Source: Hyphococcus sp. (GTDB lineage Bacteria; Pseudomonadota; Alphaproteobacteria; Caulobacterales; Parvularculaceae). Taken from it: a stretch of 64,000 bases of DNA. The DNA lies in NCBI GenBank assembly GCA_028289605.1, contig JANQON010000001.1:248001-312000 (forward strand), in the 5' to 3' direction. Shown here piece by piece: positions 1-9,888 of this stretch. The position numbers were made by a program, and so were the translations under genes. The notes below the pieces were generated by a model, which saw nothing but the letters and a program-made list of their open reading frames with translations, made no database searches and had not been told where the DNA came from. The first letter of the stretch is position 1; every line of letters begins with the position of its first letter.

Positions 1-622
1 ATTTACGCACGAATGAGGCGACCGACCCGAGCCATTCCTGTTCGGTGAGTTTTTTGTTTTCATCCATGAAGGCGAGACGCCCTGACGGAAAAAGCACAAC
101 ACACCGGTCCGCCTGAAATGCTGCGCGCGCTTCCGCAAGCGTTTCGCGGGACGCCAGGCGCGTGCGTTCCTCCGGTCGCCAGACCACCGGGATGATCATG
201 TCTTTGATGCCCGGGGCGGCGCGGATCGCATCCCGGTTGGCGAAGAAGGTCATGTCAGGCCGGACGTGCTTTAACGCCTCATACATGGCGACGCCGTCCG
301 GAATGCCGGTGGGATGGGTCGGCGCGATCAGCACGCGGCCCTCTTTCGGTACATGCTCAATGCCGGTCACCGTCATATCGAGGTCCAGCAGATCGCAGAG
401 ATAACCGAACACCCCATGGGCGTCGAGACCGGCGATGTCGTCCGCCATTTTCACGGCGGGCCCGTAAAGCAGGATGGGATAGAGGATGGTCTTGTATAAC
501 GGCCAGAAGCGGGAGCGCATGAGCTTTGTGGCGCGCTCTTCGATGAGCTCATCGACGATGTGCTTTGCTTCTTCGCGCGTGCGCGGATCGGTGTGCGCTT
601 TTGCGTCCAAGGCGGCGGTCAT
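1..622 (-). CDS. Lysophospholipid acyltransferase (PlsC-like), C-terminus cut by the window edge
   Basis: The frame opens with ATG at 622 and runs off the left edge with no stop, giving about 207 residues. The motif HPTGIPDG near residue 103 matches the catalytic His/Asp block of the LPLAT superfamily in its HPTGIxDG variant, and VLFPSGRL near residue 175 corresponds to the FPEG-type acceptor motif. A hydrophobic patch (LYPILLYG) precedes the catalytic block, as in inner-membrane acyltransferases. Family members transfer an acyl chain to a lysophospholipid or glycerol phosphate; the substrate here cannot be read from the sequence. It is the last visible gene on its strand, and the XrtV accessory gene lies upstream in the same orientation. 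Confidence 0.8.
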   Translation of the reverse strand, partial: MTAALDAKAHTDPRTREEAKHIVDELIEERATKLMRSRFWPLYKTILYPILLYGPAVKMADDIAGLDAHGVFGYLCDLLDLDMTVTGIEHVPKEGRVLIAPTHPTGIPDGVAMYEALKHVRPDMTFFANRDAIRAAPGIKDMIIPVVWRPEERTRLASRETLAEARAAFQADRCVVLFPSGRLAFMDENKKLTEQEWLGSVASFVRK

Positions 623-698
623 GGCTCCGAATCATGTTGCGCCCGCGAAGGGCGGTCCGTCACTATAACAGATTTTGCAAGACGCGCGCCCTGATCCG

Positions 699-953
699 TT
701 ACTGGCTGTTTTCGCCGGGTTCTTCGCGATAGGGCTCGCTGGCGAGATGCAGCGTAAAAAACGCGCCCGCCATCAAAAAAGCAACTGCGGCAAGTCCGCC
801 GCCGTTGTTGCCGAGCCAGTTGCCCGTGGCCGCGACCAGGCTCACCAACAGATAGGGGCCGAGCGGCGGGTTTTCGTGCCGAAAACGGAGGAAAAAGAGA
901 CCTGCCGCCGCGATGAATAGCGTCACCGCAAGAATGTCGAAAATGGTTTCCAA
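699..953 (-). CDS. XrtV sorting system accessory protein (small membrane protein)
   Basis: This 84-residue protein starts at TTG 953, preceded by a GGAGG ribosome site 8 bases upstream. It begins METIFDIL, the typical opening of the accessory proteins that accompany V-type exosortases, and has the GNWLGNNGG segment in the middle that I also associate with that family. Three hydrophobic stretches (about residues 8-22, 32-48 and 53-70) suggest a small integral membrane protein. Its biochemical role is unknown. The exosortase itself lies 16 kb away at 16695, so the system is dispersed. The family assignment is from memory of its motifs and was not checked by a search. Confidence 0.7.
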   Translation of the reverse strand: METIFDILAVTLFIAAAGLFFLRFRHENPPLGPYLLVSLVAATGNWLGNNGGGLAAVAFLMAGAFFTLHLASEPYREEPGENSQ

Positions 954-1080
954 TGGACCGGGCCTCCGTAAACCAGTCTCGGCGATTGCGGTTAAGAAAC
1001 GATTTCAGAGAATGACGGTTGTTGTGGTTAACCCTCTGATTGCACGTGCTGGAAACCGCGGCGGCTGCATCCAGGCCGCC

Positions 1081-2796
1081 TTACTCTGCCCGTTGCGCGT
1101 CTCGCAGCGCGCGAAACTCGTTGCCCTCATACCAGTTCGGCCAAGCGTCCGAATTGGCGATCAACGCCCCGGTTGCGTAGAAGATTTTTGTGGAATCAAC
1201 CATCGCTTCCATTGGCCAGTCTTCGCTGAATTCGTCCGTAACCTGATGATAACGGTTTGCGCGATAGCGTTCGCCGATCGCCTGGCCGGCCTCCGGCCCG
1301 CCTTCAACGAGGTTGAGGCCGCCGCCGGCGTAGAGCATCGGAACGCCTTTTTTGGCCAGAGAGATGTGATCGGATCGGTAGAAATACCCCTTTTCCGCTT
1401 CCGGATCCGGCGTGAGCCGCCGCTTAAACGGCGCAGCCGCCTCCTGGAGGATATCTTCCAGTTCCGACGCGCCGTAGCCGACGACCATCATGTCCCTGGT
1501 CGGCGGCGTCGGCAGCATGCCGTCGATATTAAACCCGCCCACGATCTGTTTGAGCGGCAGCGGCGGATAGTCGGCGAAGTAAGCCGACCCCAAAAGTCCT
1601 GATTCCTCGGCTGTCGCCGCAACCAGCAGAATAGAGCGCTCGGGCGGCGTTTCATTGCCGGCAAACCGTTCGGCGATCTCAAGAATGGCGGCGATCCCGG
1701 TCGCATTGTCGACGGCGCCGTTATAGATCTTGTCGTCGCCGTCAGTTTCGGTATCGACGCCCAGATGATCCCAGTGGCCCATATAGAGGACATACTCATC
1801 CGGCGCCGTCGCGCCGCGAATGACGCCGACGACATTGGCGTCTTCATTTCGCACGATCGCATTTTTTAAGGTCGCCGAGGCGGTCACGCCGGTCAGGGGC
1901 GCAGCGGCGAATTCGGGCGTCGCGGCCGTCCGCATCAGTGCGTCAAGATCAAGGCCTGCGTCGGCGAACAAGGCGCGCGCCGTCTCGATGGACAACCAGC
2001 CTTCGGCAAGGACGCGTGACGCGCCGTTGTCGTCCCGTTGCAGATCGAGTTGCGGGCCGGACCAGGATCCTTCAACGACACTCCAGCCATAGGCGGCGGG
2101 CTCAGTATCGTGAATGACGATGGCGGCGGTCGCCCCCTGCCGCGCCGCCTCTTCATACTTGTAAGTCCAGCGACCGTAATAGGTCATGGCGTTGCCGTTG
2201 AAGAGCTCAGGATTTTGCGTGGCGAAGCCCGGATCATTGACGAGCATGACGACTGTCTTGCCGTCGACGTCGAGCCCGTCATAGTCATTCCAGTCATATT
2301 CCGGCGCCACGATCCCGTAGCCGACGAACACAACGTGGCTGTCCTGAAATGAAACGCTCTCTTCAACCCGTTTGGTCCAGAAGACGACGTCTTCGCGATA
2401 GGCGAGATCGCGCGTTTCGCCGTTAACGGAAACCGAAAAGGAGGAGGTCGCCGGATCGAGGGTCGATTCCACGATCGGCACGGCCTGCTCATAGCTGTCG
2501 CCGACTGGTTCAACGCCGATGCGGGCGTATTCCGCCGCGATGTAGGCGCGCGTTTTTTCGCCGCCGGGCGTGCCGGGCGCCCGGCCCTCGAATTCGTCGG
2601 AGGCGAGGATGCGGATATGCGTTTTCAGATCCTCGGCGGTGATATCGGGGATAAACCCCTCTTCGGGCGCGTCTTGAGAAGGCGCGGCTGCGTCAGCCCC
2701 GTCGGTCGCCGCCGCAGGGTCGGCGGCGTTTTCACCGCCGCATCCGGCTAACAAGGCAAGCGCCGCTCCCGCCACGGAAAGTTGAACCCACCTCAT
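1081..2796 (-). CDS. M28-family metallopeptidase, predicted lipoprotein
   Basis: The 571-residue product opens with a lipoprotein signal peptide whose lipobox LAGC places the lipidated cysteine at residue 19. An acidic, alanine-rich linker follows. The middle contains a PA-like insertion, and the catalytic M28 domain has the two-zinc ligand series GHWDHLG (near 341), NGAVDNATG (near 360), TAEESGLLG (near 395) and YRSDHISL (near 475). Such enzymes are periplasmic or surface-exposed aminopeptidases or carboxypeptidases; peptide preference cannot be told. All expected ligands are present, so the enzyme should be active. A second M28 peptidase of a different subfamily is at 42300. Confidence 0.93.
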   Translation of the reverse strand: MRWVQLSVAGAALALLAGCGGENAADPAAATDGADAAAPSQDAPEEGFIPDITAEDLKTHIRILASDEFEGRAPGTPGGEKTRAYIAAEYARIGVEPVGDSYEQAVPIVESTLDPATSSFSVSVNGETRDLAYREDVVFWTKRVEESVSFQDSHVVFVGYGIVAPEYDWNDYDGLDVDGKTVVMLVNDPGFATQNPELFNGNAMTYYGRWTYKYEEAARQGATAAIVIHDTEPAAYGWSVVEGSWSGPQLDLQRDDNGASRVLAEGWLSIETARALFADAGLDLDALMRTAATPEFAAAPLTGVTASATLKNAIVRNEDANVVGVIRGATAPDEYVLYMGHWDHLGVDTETDGDDKIYNGAVDNATGIAAILEIAERFAGNETPPERSILLVAATAEESGLLGSAYFADYPPLPLKQIVGGFNIDGMLPTPPTRDMMVVGYGASELEDILQEAAAPFKRRLTPDPEAEKGYFYRSDHISLAKKGVPMLYAGGGLNLVEGGPEAGQAIGERYRANRYHQVTDEFSEDWPMEAMVDSTKIFYATGALIANSDAWPNWYEGNEFRALRDAQRAE

Positions 2797-2965
2797 CGGA
2801 TACCCTCCATGGTTTCATGGTTGGCCCCGGTCTCGCATGGGGGGGCGGGGGAGACAAGTTTTGCGCCGAATTGTCCCTATGGCGGCGGTGGCCATGAGGG
2901 ATTTTTTCGACTATGCCGCTTGCAGCCGGGGCGGCGAGGCCGCACCGGCGTCGGGAGGAGACATT

Positions 2966-4561
2966 ATGAGCGTATCTGTAACGGCCGCGCCCCGCGTGGT
3001 CGAAAGCTTTGCCGATTGCGCGCCGTCGGCGCTTTCCAACTTATCAGCGGAAGCCCTTTATCAATTGGCGGTTTCCCGCGGGGAAGGCGAAATCGCGCGC
3101 GGCGGCCCTTTGGTCGTCAAGACAGGCGAACATACCGGCCGATCGGCCAAGGACAAATTCATCGTCCGTTCGCCGGAAGTTGAAGACAAGATCTGGTGGG
3201 ACGCGAACCAGTCGATGAGCGCTGAAGCGTTTGATCGCCTGCATGCCGATATGCTCGCCTATGCGAGCGAGCGCGAACTGCTCAGCCAGAACCTGCGCGG
3301 CGGCGCCGATCGCGACTATGCGATCAATGTGCGCGTGTTCACTGAATACGCTTGGCATAGCCTTTTCATTCAGCATCTGCTTGTACGTCCGCCGATGGAT
3401 GAGCGCAGCGTCGAGCCGGATTTCACGATCGTGGACTTGCCCGGATTTGAAGCTGACCCGTCCGTTCACGGATGTAGAACGAAAACGGTCATCGCCGTTG
3501 ATTTCGCGCGCAGATTAATCCTCATCGCCGGCACGTCCTACGCGGGCGAAATGAAGAAGTCCGTTTTCACCATCCTCAATTTCCTGTTGCCGGAGCAGCG
3601 CATCATGCCCATGCACTGTTCGGTCAATGTTGGCCGGCAAGACGATGCGGCCATTTTTTTCGGCCTCTCCGGCACCGGTAAGACGACGCTTTCCGCTGAC
3701 CCGAACCGCACGTTGATCGGCGACGACGAACACGGATGGGGGCCCAACGGCCTCTTCAATTTCGAGGGCGGGTGTTATGCGAAGATGATCCGCCTGTCTG
3801 AGTACGCCGAACCGGAAATTTACGCAACGACGAAGCGGTTCGGCACGGTTCTCGAAAATGTGGTGATGGATCCGCTGACCCGCGAACTCGATCTCGACGA
3901 TGCGACCCTGGCGGAAAACTCCCGCGGCGCCTATCCGATCCACTATATACCCAATGCCGATCCGGACGGCCGCACCGGCCACCCCAATAACATCATCATG
4001 CTGACATGCGACGCGTTCGGCGTGATGCCGCCGATTGCGCGTTTGACGCGGGACCAGGCGATGTACATGTTCCTGTCCGGCTATACCGCGAAGGTCGCCG
4101 GCACCGAGAAGGGCCTCGGCAACGAACCGCAGGCGACGTTCTCCACCTGTTTCGGGGCGCCGTTCATGCCGCGCCACCCCTCAGAATACGGCGAGCTCCT
4201 CGGTGCGCTGATCGACGACCACGGTGTGTCTTGCTGGCTGGTCAACACCGGATGGACCGGCGGCCCCTACGGCGTCGGTTCCCGCATGCCGATCAAGGAG
4301 ACCCGGGCGCTTCTGTCCGCCGCGCTTGACGGCTCTCTCAACGCCGCGCCGATGACGAAAGACCCGTTTTTCGACTTCGACGTGCCGACCGCCGTTCCAG
4401 GCGTTGACGACGCGATTTTAAATCCGCGCAACACGTGGTCCGACCCTGATGCATATGACGCGCAGGCGTCGAAACTGGCGGCGATGTTTGTTGAGAATTT
4501 CAAGATCTTCAACGCCTATGTTTCGGGCGGCGTTCGCGCCGCGGGCCCGGTGGCGAAATAG
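2966..4561 (+). CDS. pckA: Phosphoenolpyruvate carboxykinase (ATP)
   Basis: The enzyme decarboxylates and phosphorylates oxaloacetate to phosphoenolpyruvate with ATP, the first committed step of gluconeogenesis. The start at 2966 is chosen because a strong GGAGGAG lies just before it; this gives 531 residues, the usual family length, whereas the open frame extends 43 codons further upstream without a good ribosome site. Diagnostic elements are [11 protein letters not shown] near residue 50, the kinase P-loop [11 protein letters not shown] near 232 and the metal/nucleotide motif LIGDDEHGW shortly after it. The gene is single and ends in a strong intrinsic terminator at 4629. Malate dehydrogenase, which supplies its substrate, is at 39019. 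Confidence 0.98.
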   Translation: MSVSVTAAPRVVESFADCAPSALSNLSAEALYQLAVSRGEGEIARGGPLVVKTGEHTGRSAKDKFIVRSPEVEDKIWWDANQSMSAEAFDRLHADMLAYASERELLSQNLRGGADRDYAINVRVFTEYAWHSLFIQHLLVRPPMDERSVEPDFTIVDLPGFEADPSVHGCRTKTVIAVDFARRLILIAGTSYAGEMKKSVFTILNFLLPEQRIMPMHCSVNVGRQDDAAIFFGLSGTGKTTLSADPNRTLIGDDEHGWGPNGLFNFEGGCYAKMIRLSEYAEPEIYATTKRFGTVLENVVMDPLTRELDLDDATLAENSRGAYPIHYIPNADPDGRTGHPNNIIMLTCDAFGVMPPIARLTRDQAMYMFLSGYTAKVAGTEKGLGNEPQATFSTCFGAPFMPRHPSEYGELLGALIDDHGVSCWLVNTGWTGGPYGVGSRMPIKETRALLSAALDGSLNAAPMTKDPFFDFDVPTAVPGVDDAILNPRNTWSDPDAYDAQASKLAAMFVENFKIFNAYVSGGVRAAGPVAK

Positions 4562-4628
4562 GACCCGGCGACCGTTAGTTACGTCGTCGCTGCGCAAAAG
4601 GTTGCGCAGGAATCCAATTTTTTCTGAG

Positions 4629-4670
4629 AGTGCGTTCACAAAATTCGTGAACGCACTTTTTTTGTTTTTT
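4629..4670 (+). terminator. Rho-independent terminator of pckA
   Basis: An 11-bp perfect stem (AGTGCGTTCAC at 4629-4639 with GTGAACGCACT at 4647-4657) encloses a 7-base loop and is followed directly by seven T, one G and six more T. It lies 68 bases after the pckA stop and separates that gene from the DUF4331 gene. Confidence 0.95.
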
Positions 4671-4781
4671 CCGTCCAGGTCTGCAACTGCGTCGGCGGAC
4701 GCCGCGTACATCTCCGCGTTGCGTGAGTGAAACCGAATTTAGGCTGCGATTATCCATAAGCGGGCGCAGCGAGGAGATGTT

Positions 4782-6347
4782 ATGACCAGATCTAATCTTG
4801 TTGCGGCGGCGAGCGCTGCTGCGCTTTGCGCCGCGGGCTTGTCGCCGGCGGCGGCGTCGAGCCACCGCGAGGCGCCGGGGGCGACAGAACAGCCCAAAGT
4901 CGACGGCACGGATTTTTACATGTTCCGAAGCTATGAGCCGGGGCGGGAGAACTACGTGACGTTCATCGCCAACTACCAACCACTGCAGGATCCATACGGC
5001 GGTCCCAACTATTTCACGATGGACCAGGACGCCATCTACGAGATTCACATCGACAGCGACGGCGACGCCGTCGAAGACCTCACTTTCCAGTTCGACTTCG
5101 ACAATGACCTTGCCGGCGGCGACGGGATTACGCTCGACATCAACGGCGTTACCTTGCCCATCGCCCTGCGCGCCGCCGGTCCGGTGACGGCGCCCGGCGA
5201 TGCGGATCTCGGCGAGACGGAAAGCTACACCCTGACCCTTGTCACCGGCGACCGCCGCACGGGAACGCGCGACCCTGTCGGCAACCTGTCGTCGGGGGGG
5301 ACGACATTCATGAAGCCTCTGGACAATATCGGCGAGAAGACAATTCCTGATTATGCAGCGTATGCAGATCAGTTCATCTACGACATCGACATCCCCAATT
5401 GCGCCGCGCCGGGCCGGGTGTTCGCCGGGCAGCGCGCGGAAGCGTTCGCGGTCAATCTGGGCGAAGTGTTCGATTTGGTGAATCTCGTGCCCATCGAAGG
5501 CGACAGCGCGCCCGGCGCCGGCGACGGCGGCGGGTTCCCGGGCGGGATCACGCAGGACCGCGCCAACGACGATCTTGTCGGCGAAGCGAACGTGACCTCG
5601 CTCGCTATTGAGGTTCCGATCAACTGTCTGATCGGCGTCGGCAACGGCGTCATCGGCGCATGGACGACGGCCAGTCTGCCGCAGGCGGAAATCGAGGATC
5701 CCTCTCCGACCTATGAGCAGCCGTCGCTTTTCGGCGGCGCCTATGTGCAACAGTCGAGACTGTCGGCGCCTCTGGTGAACGAACTCGTGATCGGCCTGCC
5801 GTTCAAGGACCTCTTCAATGCCGCCGAGCCCACTCAGGACGCAGCGCTTGCGGATTTCGTGACCAACCCGACATTGCCGGCGATCCTCGACCTTCTGTTT
5901 CGAGATGCGGTCGGCGCGACCGACAACATCGCGCCGTCCAATTTCCCGCGCAACGATCTTGTCGCCGCATTTCTGACAGGCATCGAAACGCTGAACCAGC
6001 AGGCTACCGTGACGGCGTCGGAGATGATGCGTCTGAATACGGGCATCGATCCGACGCCGCGCGACATGCAGAGCACGTTCGGCGTTGCCGGCGACGACCT
6101 CGCCGGGTTTCCGAACGGTCGTCGACCCGGCGACGACACGGTCGATATCGCGCTTCGTGTTGTGATGGGCGCTCTGTGTTACGACGTCCCGATCAACGGA
6201 ACGCCGACCGATCTCGGATTATGCGACGAAAGCGACGCGCCTGTCGGAAATGTTCCGTTTACAGACGGAGCGCCGATCAGCGCCGCAGAGCTGCAGAACG
6301 AATTCCCTTATCTCAACAACCCGATCCCCGGATCGATTGTCGAATAG
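4782..6347 (+). CDS. DUF4331 domain-containing secreted protein
   Basis: The 521-residue product starts at ATG 4782 behind a GGAG ribosome site and carries a signal peptide ending near residue 25 (LSPAAASS). The mature part begins SSHREAPGATEQPKVDGTDF, the SHREAP-type signature of DUF4331, and is rich in Asp/Gly/Pro. DUF4331 proteins are secreted, of unknown biochemical function, and often linked with sigma-factor or adhesion genes. Here the only partner is the small lipoprotein that starts 11 bases downstream. Both are probably one transcript that begins after the pckA terminator. Confidence 0.9.
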   Translation: MTRSNLVAAASAAALCAAGLSPAAASSHREAPGATEQPKVDGTDFYMFRSYEPGRENYVTFIANYQPLQDPYGGPNYFTMDQDAIYEIHIDSDGDAVEDLTFQFDFDNDLAGGDGITLDINGVTLPIALRAAGPVTAPGDADLGETESYTLTLVTGDRRTGTRDPVGNLSSGGTTFMKPLDNIGEKTIPDYAAYADQFIYDIDIPNCAAPGRVFAGQRAEAFAVNLGEVFDLVNLVPIEGDSAPGAGDGGGFPGGITQDRANDDLVGEANVTSLAIEVPINCLIGVGNGVIGAWTTASLPQAEIEDPSPTYEQPSLFGGAYVQQSRLSAPLVNELVIGLPFKDLFNAAEPTQDAALADFVTNPTLPAILDLLFRDAVGATDNIAPSNFPRNDLVAAFLTGIETLNQQATVTASEMMRLNTGIDPTPRDMQSTFGVAGDDLAGFPNGRRPGDDTVDIALRVVMGALCYDVPINGTPTDLGLCDESDAPVGNVPFTDGAPISAAELQNEFPYLNNPIPGSIVE

Positions 6348-6358
6348 GGAGGCGCTCC

Positions 6359-6646
6359 ATGAAGTTACATTTTGCAGCAACGCCAATTGCCCGCATCGCC
6401 CTCGCATCCGCCATCGGACTGGCGGCGCTCGCCGGTTGTTCTGAAGACGCCGTGGTCGCGCCGCCGCCGCCGCCCCCAGCCGGCGGCGGGCAGCCGCCGC
6501 CTGCGCCGCCGCCTGTGCAGACGCAGTTCGGCGCGGGGTTTCAAGCCGCGTTCGTGCGCGTGCGAAATTCAGATCCCGTCGATCCGGCGCCCGGCGACAT
6601 TGTCGATATCGATCCGACCGCGGATCCGATAGACGTTCCGGGTTAG
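6359..6646 (+). CDS. Small proline-rich lipoprotein paired with the DUF4331 protein
   Basis: The start is ATG 6359, with GGGAGG about 8 bases upstream overlapping the end of the previous stop. The 95-residue product has a signal peptide with lipobox LAGC (Cys27). After it come a run of six prolines and further PPP-rich sequence, then a short acidic tail. The polyproline linker would hold the C-terminal segment away from the membrane. Tight spacing with the DUF4331 gene suggests co-expression and possibly membrane anchoring of that secreted protein, which is inference. I recognise no domain. Confidence 0.75.
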   Translation: MKLHFAATPIARIALASAIGLAALAGCSEDAVVAPPPPPPAGGGQPPPAPPPVQTQFGAGFQAAFVRVRNSDPVDPAPGDIVDIDPTADPIDVPG

Positions 6647-6677
6647 CGTGCTTGCTTCGTCCGGGTAAGGACGGGCG

Positions 6678-6714
6678 CTGACAAAACGGCGGCGTATTTT
6701 CGTCGTTTTGTCAG
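6678..6714. terminator. Bidirectional hairpin between the lipoprotein gene and grpE
   Basis: CTGACAAAACG at 6678-6688 pairs with CGTTTTGTCAG at 6704-6714. The right arm includes the grpE stop codon (TGA at 6711-6713 on the minus strand). No long T-run follows on either strand, so it is a candidate terminator for two convergent transcripts but weaker than the pckA one. Confidence 0.5.
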
Positions 6715-7346
6715 ACTTCTTCGTCGACCTCTGCGCCGGGGGCGGCGGCGTCTCCGGAAGCCCCGCCGGATGAAACCGTCACCATCGCAGCGCGCAGGAC
6801 GCGTTCCCCGATGGTGAAGCCCGGCTGAGCGACATCGACGACGTGTCCCTTGGGGATCTCGCCGCTCGGCACATTGGCGACGGCCTGATGCAGGTTGGGG
6901 TCGAACCGGTCGCCCGCAGGCTCAATCTTTTGCACGCCGTGTCGCTGCAGCGTGGTCAGCAGCTCTTTTTCCGTCATCTGAATGCCGGCGACGAGGCCGT
7001 TAAACGCATCCGAGTGCCCTTCCGGGATCTGGTCGCCGGAAACGCCTGCGGCGCGCAAGGCGCGCTCAAAGTTGTCGGCGACGCCGATGAGATCCCGCGC
7101 AAAATTGGCGATGGCGTATTTGCCGGCGTCCGCCTTTTCGCGTTCGCTCCGCCGGCGCGTGTTCTCCAGCTCAGCGGCGAGGCGGAGCAGCTGATCGTTC
7201 ATTTTGGCGATTTCCTCGGCCGGCGCATTCGCCGCCGCGGCGTCGGCGGCGGTTTCGGCCTGGTCCGGCTGCTGCGGATCAGCGTCCGCCGTATCGTCGT
7301 TTTCGGTGTTCTGGCCATCATTGGCCGGGTAATCGCTGTCGCTCAT
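6711..7346 (-). CDS. grpE: Nucleotide exchange factor GrpE
   Basis: GrpE is the nucleotide exchange factor of the DnaK chaperone. The 211-residue protein has the acidic, disordered N-terminus usual for the family, a long coiled coil (AEEIAKMNDQLLRLAAELEN and following, residues 48-90) and the C-terminal beta domain with VQKIEPAGDRFDPNLHQAV. ATG 7346 (MSDSDYPAND) is taken as the start; an in-frame ATG at 7367 is also possible because neither has a strong ribosome site. It lies 53 bases downstream of hrcA on the same strand, the common heat-shock arrangement. dnaK and dnaJ are not in this window. Confidence 0.97.
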   Translation of the reverse strand: MSDSDYPANDGQNTENDDTADADPQQPDQAETAADAAAANAPAEEIAKMNDQLLRLAAELENTRRRSEREKADAGKYAIANFARDLIGVADNFERALRAAGVSGDQIPEGHSDAFNGLVAGIQMTEKELLTTLQRHGVQKIEPAGDRFDPNLHQAVANVPSGEIPKGHVVDVAQPGFTIGERVLRAAMVTVSSGGASGDAAAPGAEVDEEV

Positions 7347-7399
7347 GGGTGATAAATCATTATGCATTGTCCGGCAGGCCATTTACGGGCCTTGGGCGC

Positions 7400-8434
7400 T
7401 TATTTCAACAGACGAGAGACCACTTCGGCCGTGTAATCGACAATCGGAATGACTTTGGCGTAGTTAAGGCGCGTCGGCCCGATGACGCCCAGGACGCCGA
7501 CGATTTTCCGGGACTCGTCGCGGTAGGGGGCGGTGATGACCGAGGAACCGGAGAGGGAAAACAGGTTGCTCTCCGAGCCGATGAAGATTTTCACGCCCGA
7601 GCCCTCCCGCGCCGCGCTCATCAATTCGACGACGTCGCGCTTGCGCTCCAGGTCGTCGAACAGCATCCGGACGCGCTCGATGTCCTGAAACGCCGACTCG
7701 TCGATGAGCTTGCCGCGGCCGCGCACAATCAATGAGAACTCCGCCCCGCCGGCGAGTTCGGCGACCCCGTCGCGCACCAGCTTTGACGTGATTTCGTCTA
7801 GTTCAGCGCGATTGGCGTCAATTTCCGCAAGAATATCGGCGCGCGCCTCGTTCAGAGAGCGCCCATGCAGGCGCGCATTAAGATAGTTTCCCGCCTGCAC
7901 CAGCGTTGAGCCGGGAAGAGTTTCGGACGTCTCGATCACGCGGTTTTCCACCCGGCCGTCCTCGAAAACGAGAATGGCGAGCGCTTTGCCCGGCCCCAAA
8001 GCGACAAATTCAATCTGGCGCAGGGGCGCGTCCGCCTTTTGCGTCATGACCAGGCTCGCCGCCTGCGTCAGGCCGGAAAGGCGGGCGGCGGCGTCTTCCA
8101 GGACGTTTTCGATATCGTCGTTGCGCACTTCCGCTTCAATCGCGCGGCGTTCGTCGTCCGTCAGGTCGCCCACCTGCATCAGGCTGTCGACAAACAGGCG
8201 CAACCCCCGCTCCGTCGGCAATCGCCCCGCAGAGATATGCGGCGCATGAAGAAGCCCCAGATCGGTCAGGTCCGCCATGACATTGCGGATGGTCGCCGCC
8301 GAGACGCCGATTGAGCGATCCTGGCTCAAGGTGCGCGAGCCCACCGGCTCGCCGGACTCAAGATAAGTCTCGACAAGCCGCCGGAAGATATCGCGGGATC
8401 GAACGTCGATGTCGTCGAAAGGATTCGAAGTCAT
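7400..8434 (-). CDS. hrcA: Heat-inducible transcription repressor HrcA
   Basis: HrcA represses class I heat-shock operons by binding CIRCE operators. The 344-residue product begins at ATG 8434 (MTSNPFDDIDVRSRDIFRRL). It has an N-terminal winged-helix part with VGSRTLSQD and GVSAATIRNVMADL in the first 65 residues, then the GAF-like dimerisation region, ending with GVIGPTRLNYAKVIPIVD. The open frame extends 24 codons upstream without a credible ribosome site. It is divergent from rph and upstream of grpE, the standard alphaproteobacterial neighbourhood. No CIRCE element was found in the window. Confidence 0.97.
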   Translation of the reverse strand: MTSNPFDDIDVRSRDIFRRLVETYLESGEPVGSRTLSQDRSIGVSAATIRNVMADLTDLGLLHAPHISAGRLPTERGLRLFVDSLMQVGDLTDDERRAIEAEVRNDDIENVLEDAAARLSGLTQAASLVMTQKADAPLRQIEFVALGPGKALAILVFEDGRVENRVIETSETLPGSTLVQAGNYLNARLHGRSLNEARADILAEIDANRAELDEITSKLVRDGVAELAGGAEFSLIVRGRGKLIDESAFQDIERVRMLFDDLERKRDVVELMSAAREGSGVKIFIGSESNLFSLSGSSVITAPYRDESRKIVGVLGVIGPTRLNYAKVIPIVDYTAEVVSRLLK

Positions 8435-8552
8435 GTCTCGAAAATACGAGCAATCGAGCCCCAGTAAAAGGCGTGTTTGGCGGCGAATCCGCCGGTGGGT
8501 CGACAAGGCGGGGACGAGCGCCTAAGGAGCCGCGTTTGTTTAGGAGAAATTG

Positions 8553-9263
8553 ATGAGACCGTCCGGCCGCGCCTTTAACGAGTTACGCCCGATCACCCTC
8601 GAGCCCTGCTATTCCAAGCATGCCGAAGGGTCCTGTCTGGTGAAATGCGGCGACACCCATGTGCTCTGCACGGCAAGTTGGGATGAAACCACGCCTCCGT
8701 GGTTGCGGGGCGGCGGGCGCGGCTGGGTGACGGCTGAATACGGCATGCTGCCGCGGTCCACCGGCGGACGCATGAAGCGCGAGGCGAAGGGCGGTCAGTC
8801 GGGACGGACGCAGGAAATTCAGCGCCTGATCGGACGATCGCTCCGGGCCGTCGTCGATCTGAAAACGTTGGGAGAGCGCCAGATCCTGATCGACTGCGAT
8901 GTGATCCAGGCTGACGGCGGAACCCGAACCGCCGCCATAACCGGCGCCTGGGTAGCCATGAACGAGGCGTGCAAATGGGCGCTCTCGCAGGGGATCATAA
9001 AATCCAACCCGGTCCGCGAGCCGGTCGCTGCAATTTCCTGCGGGCTCGTCGCCGGCGCTCCTGCGCTCGATCTCGACTATGATGAAGATTCAACCGCGCA
9101 GGCCGACGCCAATTTCGTGATTACCGCCGCCGGCGGCCTGGTTGAGATTCAAGCGACCGCTGAAGCCGATCCGTTTACGGATGAACAGTTCGCCGCGTTG
9201 CTGTCGCTTGCAAAAGAGGGATGCGCATCGCTGTCGCGCGAGCAGATGCGCGTTTCTCCGTAG
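8553..9263 (+). CDS. rph: Ribonuclease PH
   Basis: RNase PH is a phosphate-dependent 3'-to-5' exoribonuclease that trims tRNA 3' ends. The 236-residue length, the opening [14 protein letters not shown], and the blocks TASWDE and [12 protein letters not shown] followed by [18 protein letters not shown] are diagnostic. Start ATG 8553 has AGGAG six bases upstream. Its last 89 bases overlap, tail to tail, the end of the PEP-CTERM gene on the other strand. The rdgB gene that often follows rph in alphaproteobacteria is missing here. Confidence 0.98.
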   Translation: MRPSGRAFNELRPITLEPCYSKHAEGSCLVKCGDTHVLCTASWDETTPPWLRGGGRGWVTAEYGMLPRSTGGRMKREAKGGQSGRTQEIQRLIGRSLRAVVDLKTLGERQILIDCDVIQADGGTRTAAITGAWVAMNEACKWALSQGIIKSNPVREPVAAISCGLVAGAPALDLDYDEDSTAQADANFVITAAGGLVEIQATAEADPFTDEQFAALLSLAKEGCASLSREQMRVSP

Positions 9264-9888
9264 CAGCGTTCTTGCGGCGCAGCGTTTTCATCCGTGCGGC
9301 GACGCCGGCGAACGCAACGATCATCAGCGCCCATGTGGTTGGCTCCGGCGTCGGCGACGCCACCTCAACCACCTCGCCGTCGACGACCACGTAATCGACT
9401 TCAACACCTGCTGCGCCGCGCCGCGTGCGCGTCGTAATGATGGCGATGTAATCGCATCCGCCCAACAACCGGCATCCGTTGCGCAGGCTGGCGTTGGCGT
9501 TAATCGTTCGAGATCCGCCGGCGATCACGTTCCGGCCGCGCACGAAAATCGGCGCGCCGTTGTTATAGGCGCCGATGAGGATGCGCGCTCTGGCGACGCC
9601 AGAGGCGGGCGGCAAGGTGAACACCGTGAGGGAGTCGCCGGCGTTGGTCAGAATGGGCGCGTCGAACAACAGCCCCAGCGTTTGGTTAAGGCCGATTAAG
9701 AACCCTTCTCCGTCGCCTGACGTCGACAGCGCGACCCGGTCGTCATCGGTCATCGCGGCCGGATCGGTGAAGGTGGCCGTGACAGCGTGCGCGGCGCCCG
9801 TCATCCATGAGAATGCGACAACTGACGCGGCCAGCATTCCCGGAAGACGCGTTCGCCGCCCAAATGAATGTGATCGACCGTTTAGCAC
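9175..9888 (-). CDS. PEPxxWA-CTERM sorting-signal protein (exosortase substrate)
   Basis: The 237-residue product starts at GTG 9888 (weak AGAAGAAAA ribosome site) with a signal peptide ending about residue 35 (GAAHA). The mature beta-rich part has a single Cys pair (Cys139 and Cys145) and no domain I recognise. The sorting signal is PEPTTWAL at 181-188, a hydrophobic span to 198 and the basic cluster RMKTLRRK at 199-206: the tripartite PEP-CTERM signal cut by exosortases. Unusually, 31 more residues follow the basic cluster; they are encoded inside the 3' end of rph on the opposite strand. It is divergent from the exosortase/EPS operon, which fits a role as its substrate. Confidence 0.85.
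   Translation of the reverse strand: MLNGRSHSFGRRTRLPGMLAASVVAFSWMTGAAHAVTATFTDPAAMTDDDRVALSTSGDGEGFLIGLNQTLGLLFDAPILTNAGDSLTVFTLPPASGVARARILIGAYNNGAPIFVRGRNVIAGGSRTINANASLRNGCRLLGGCDYIAIITTRTRRGAAGVEVDYVVVDGEVVEVASPTPEPTTWALMIVAFAGVAARMKTLRRKNAATEKRASARATAMRIPLLQATATRRTVHP

Noticed and set aside
4575-5750. 391-residue open frame on the minus strand across the DUF4331 gene
   Set aside because: It is antisense to a gene with clear signal peptide and family signature; the translation is Arg/Ala/Val-rich with no motif, as expected in GC-rich DNA.
7347-8552. CIRCE operator near grpE-hrcA
   Set aside because: No inverted repeat of the CIRCE type was found in this area or upstream of hrcA.
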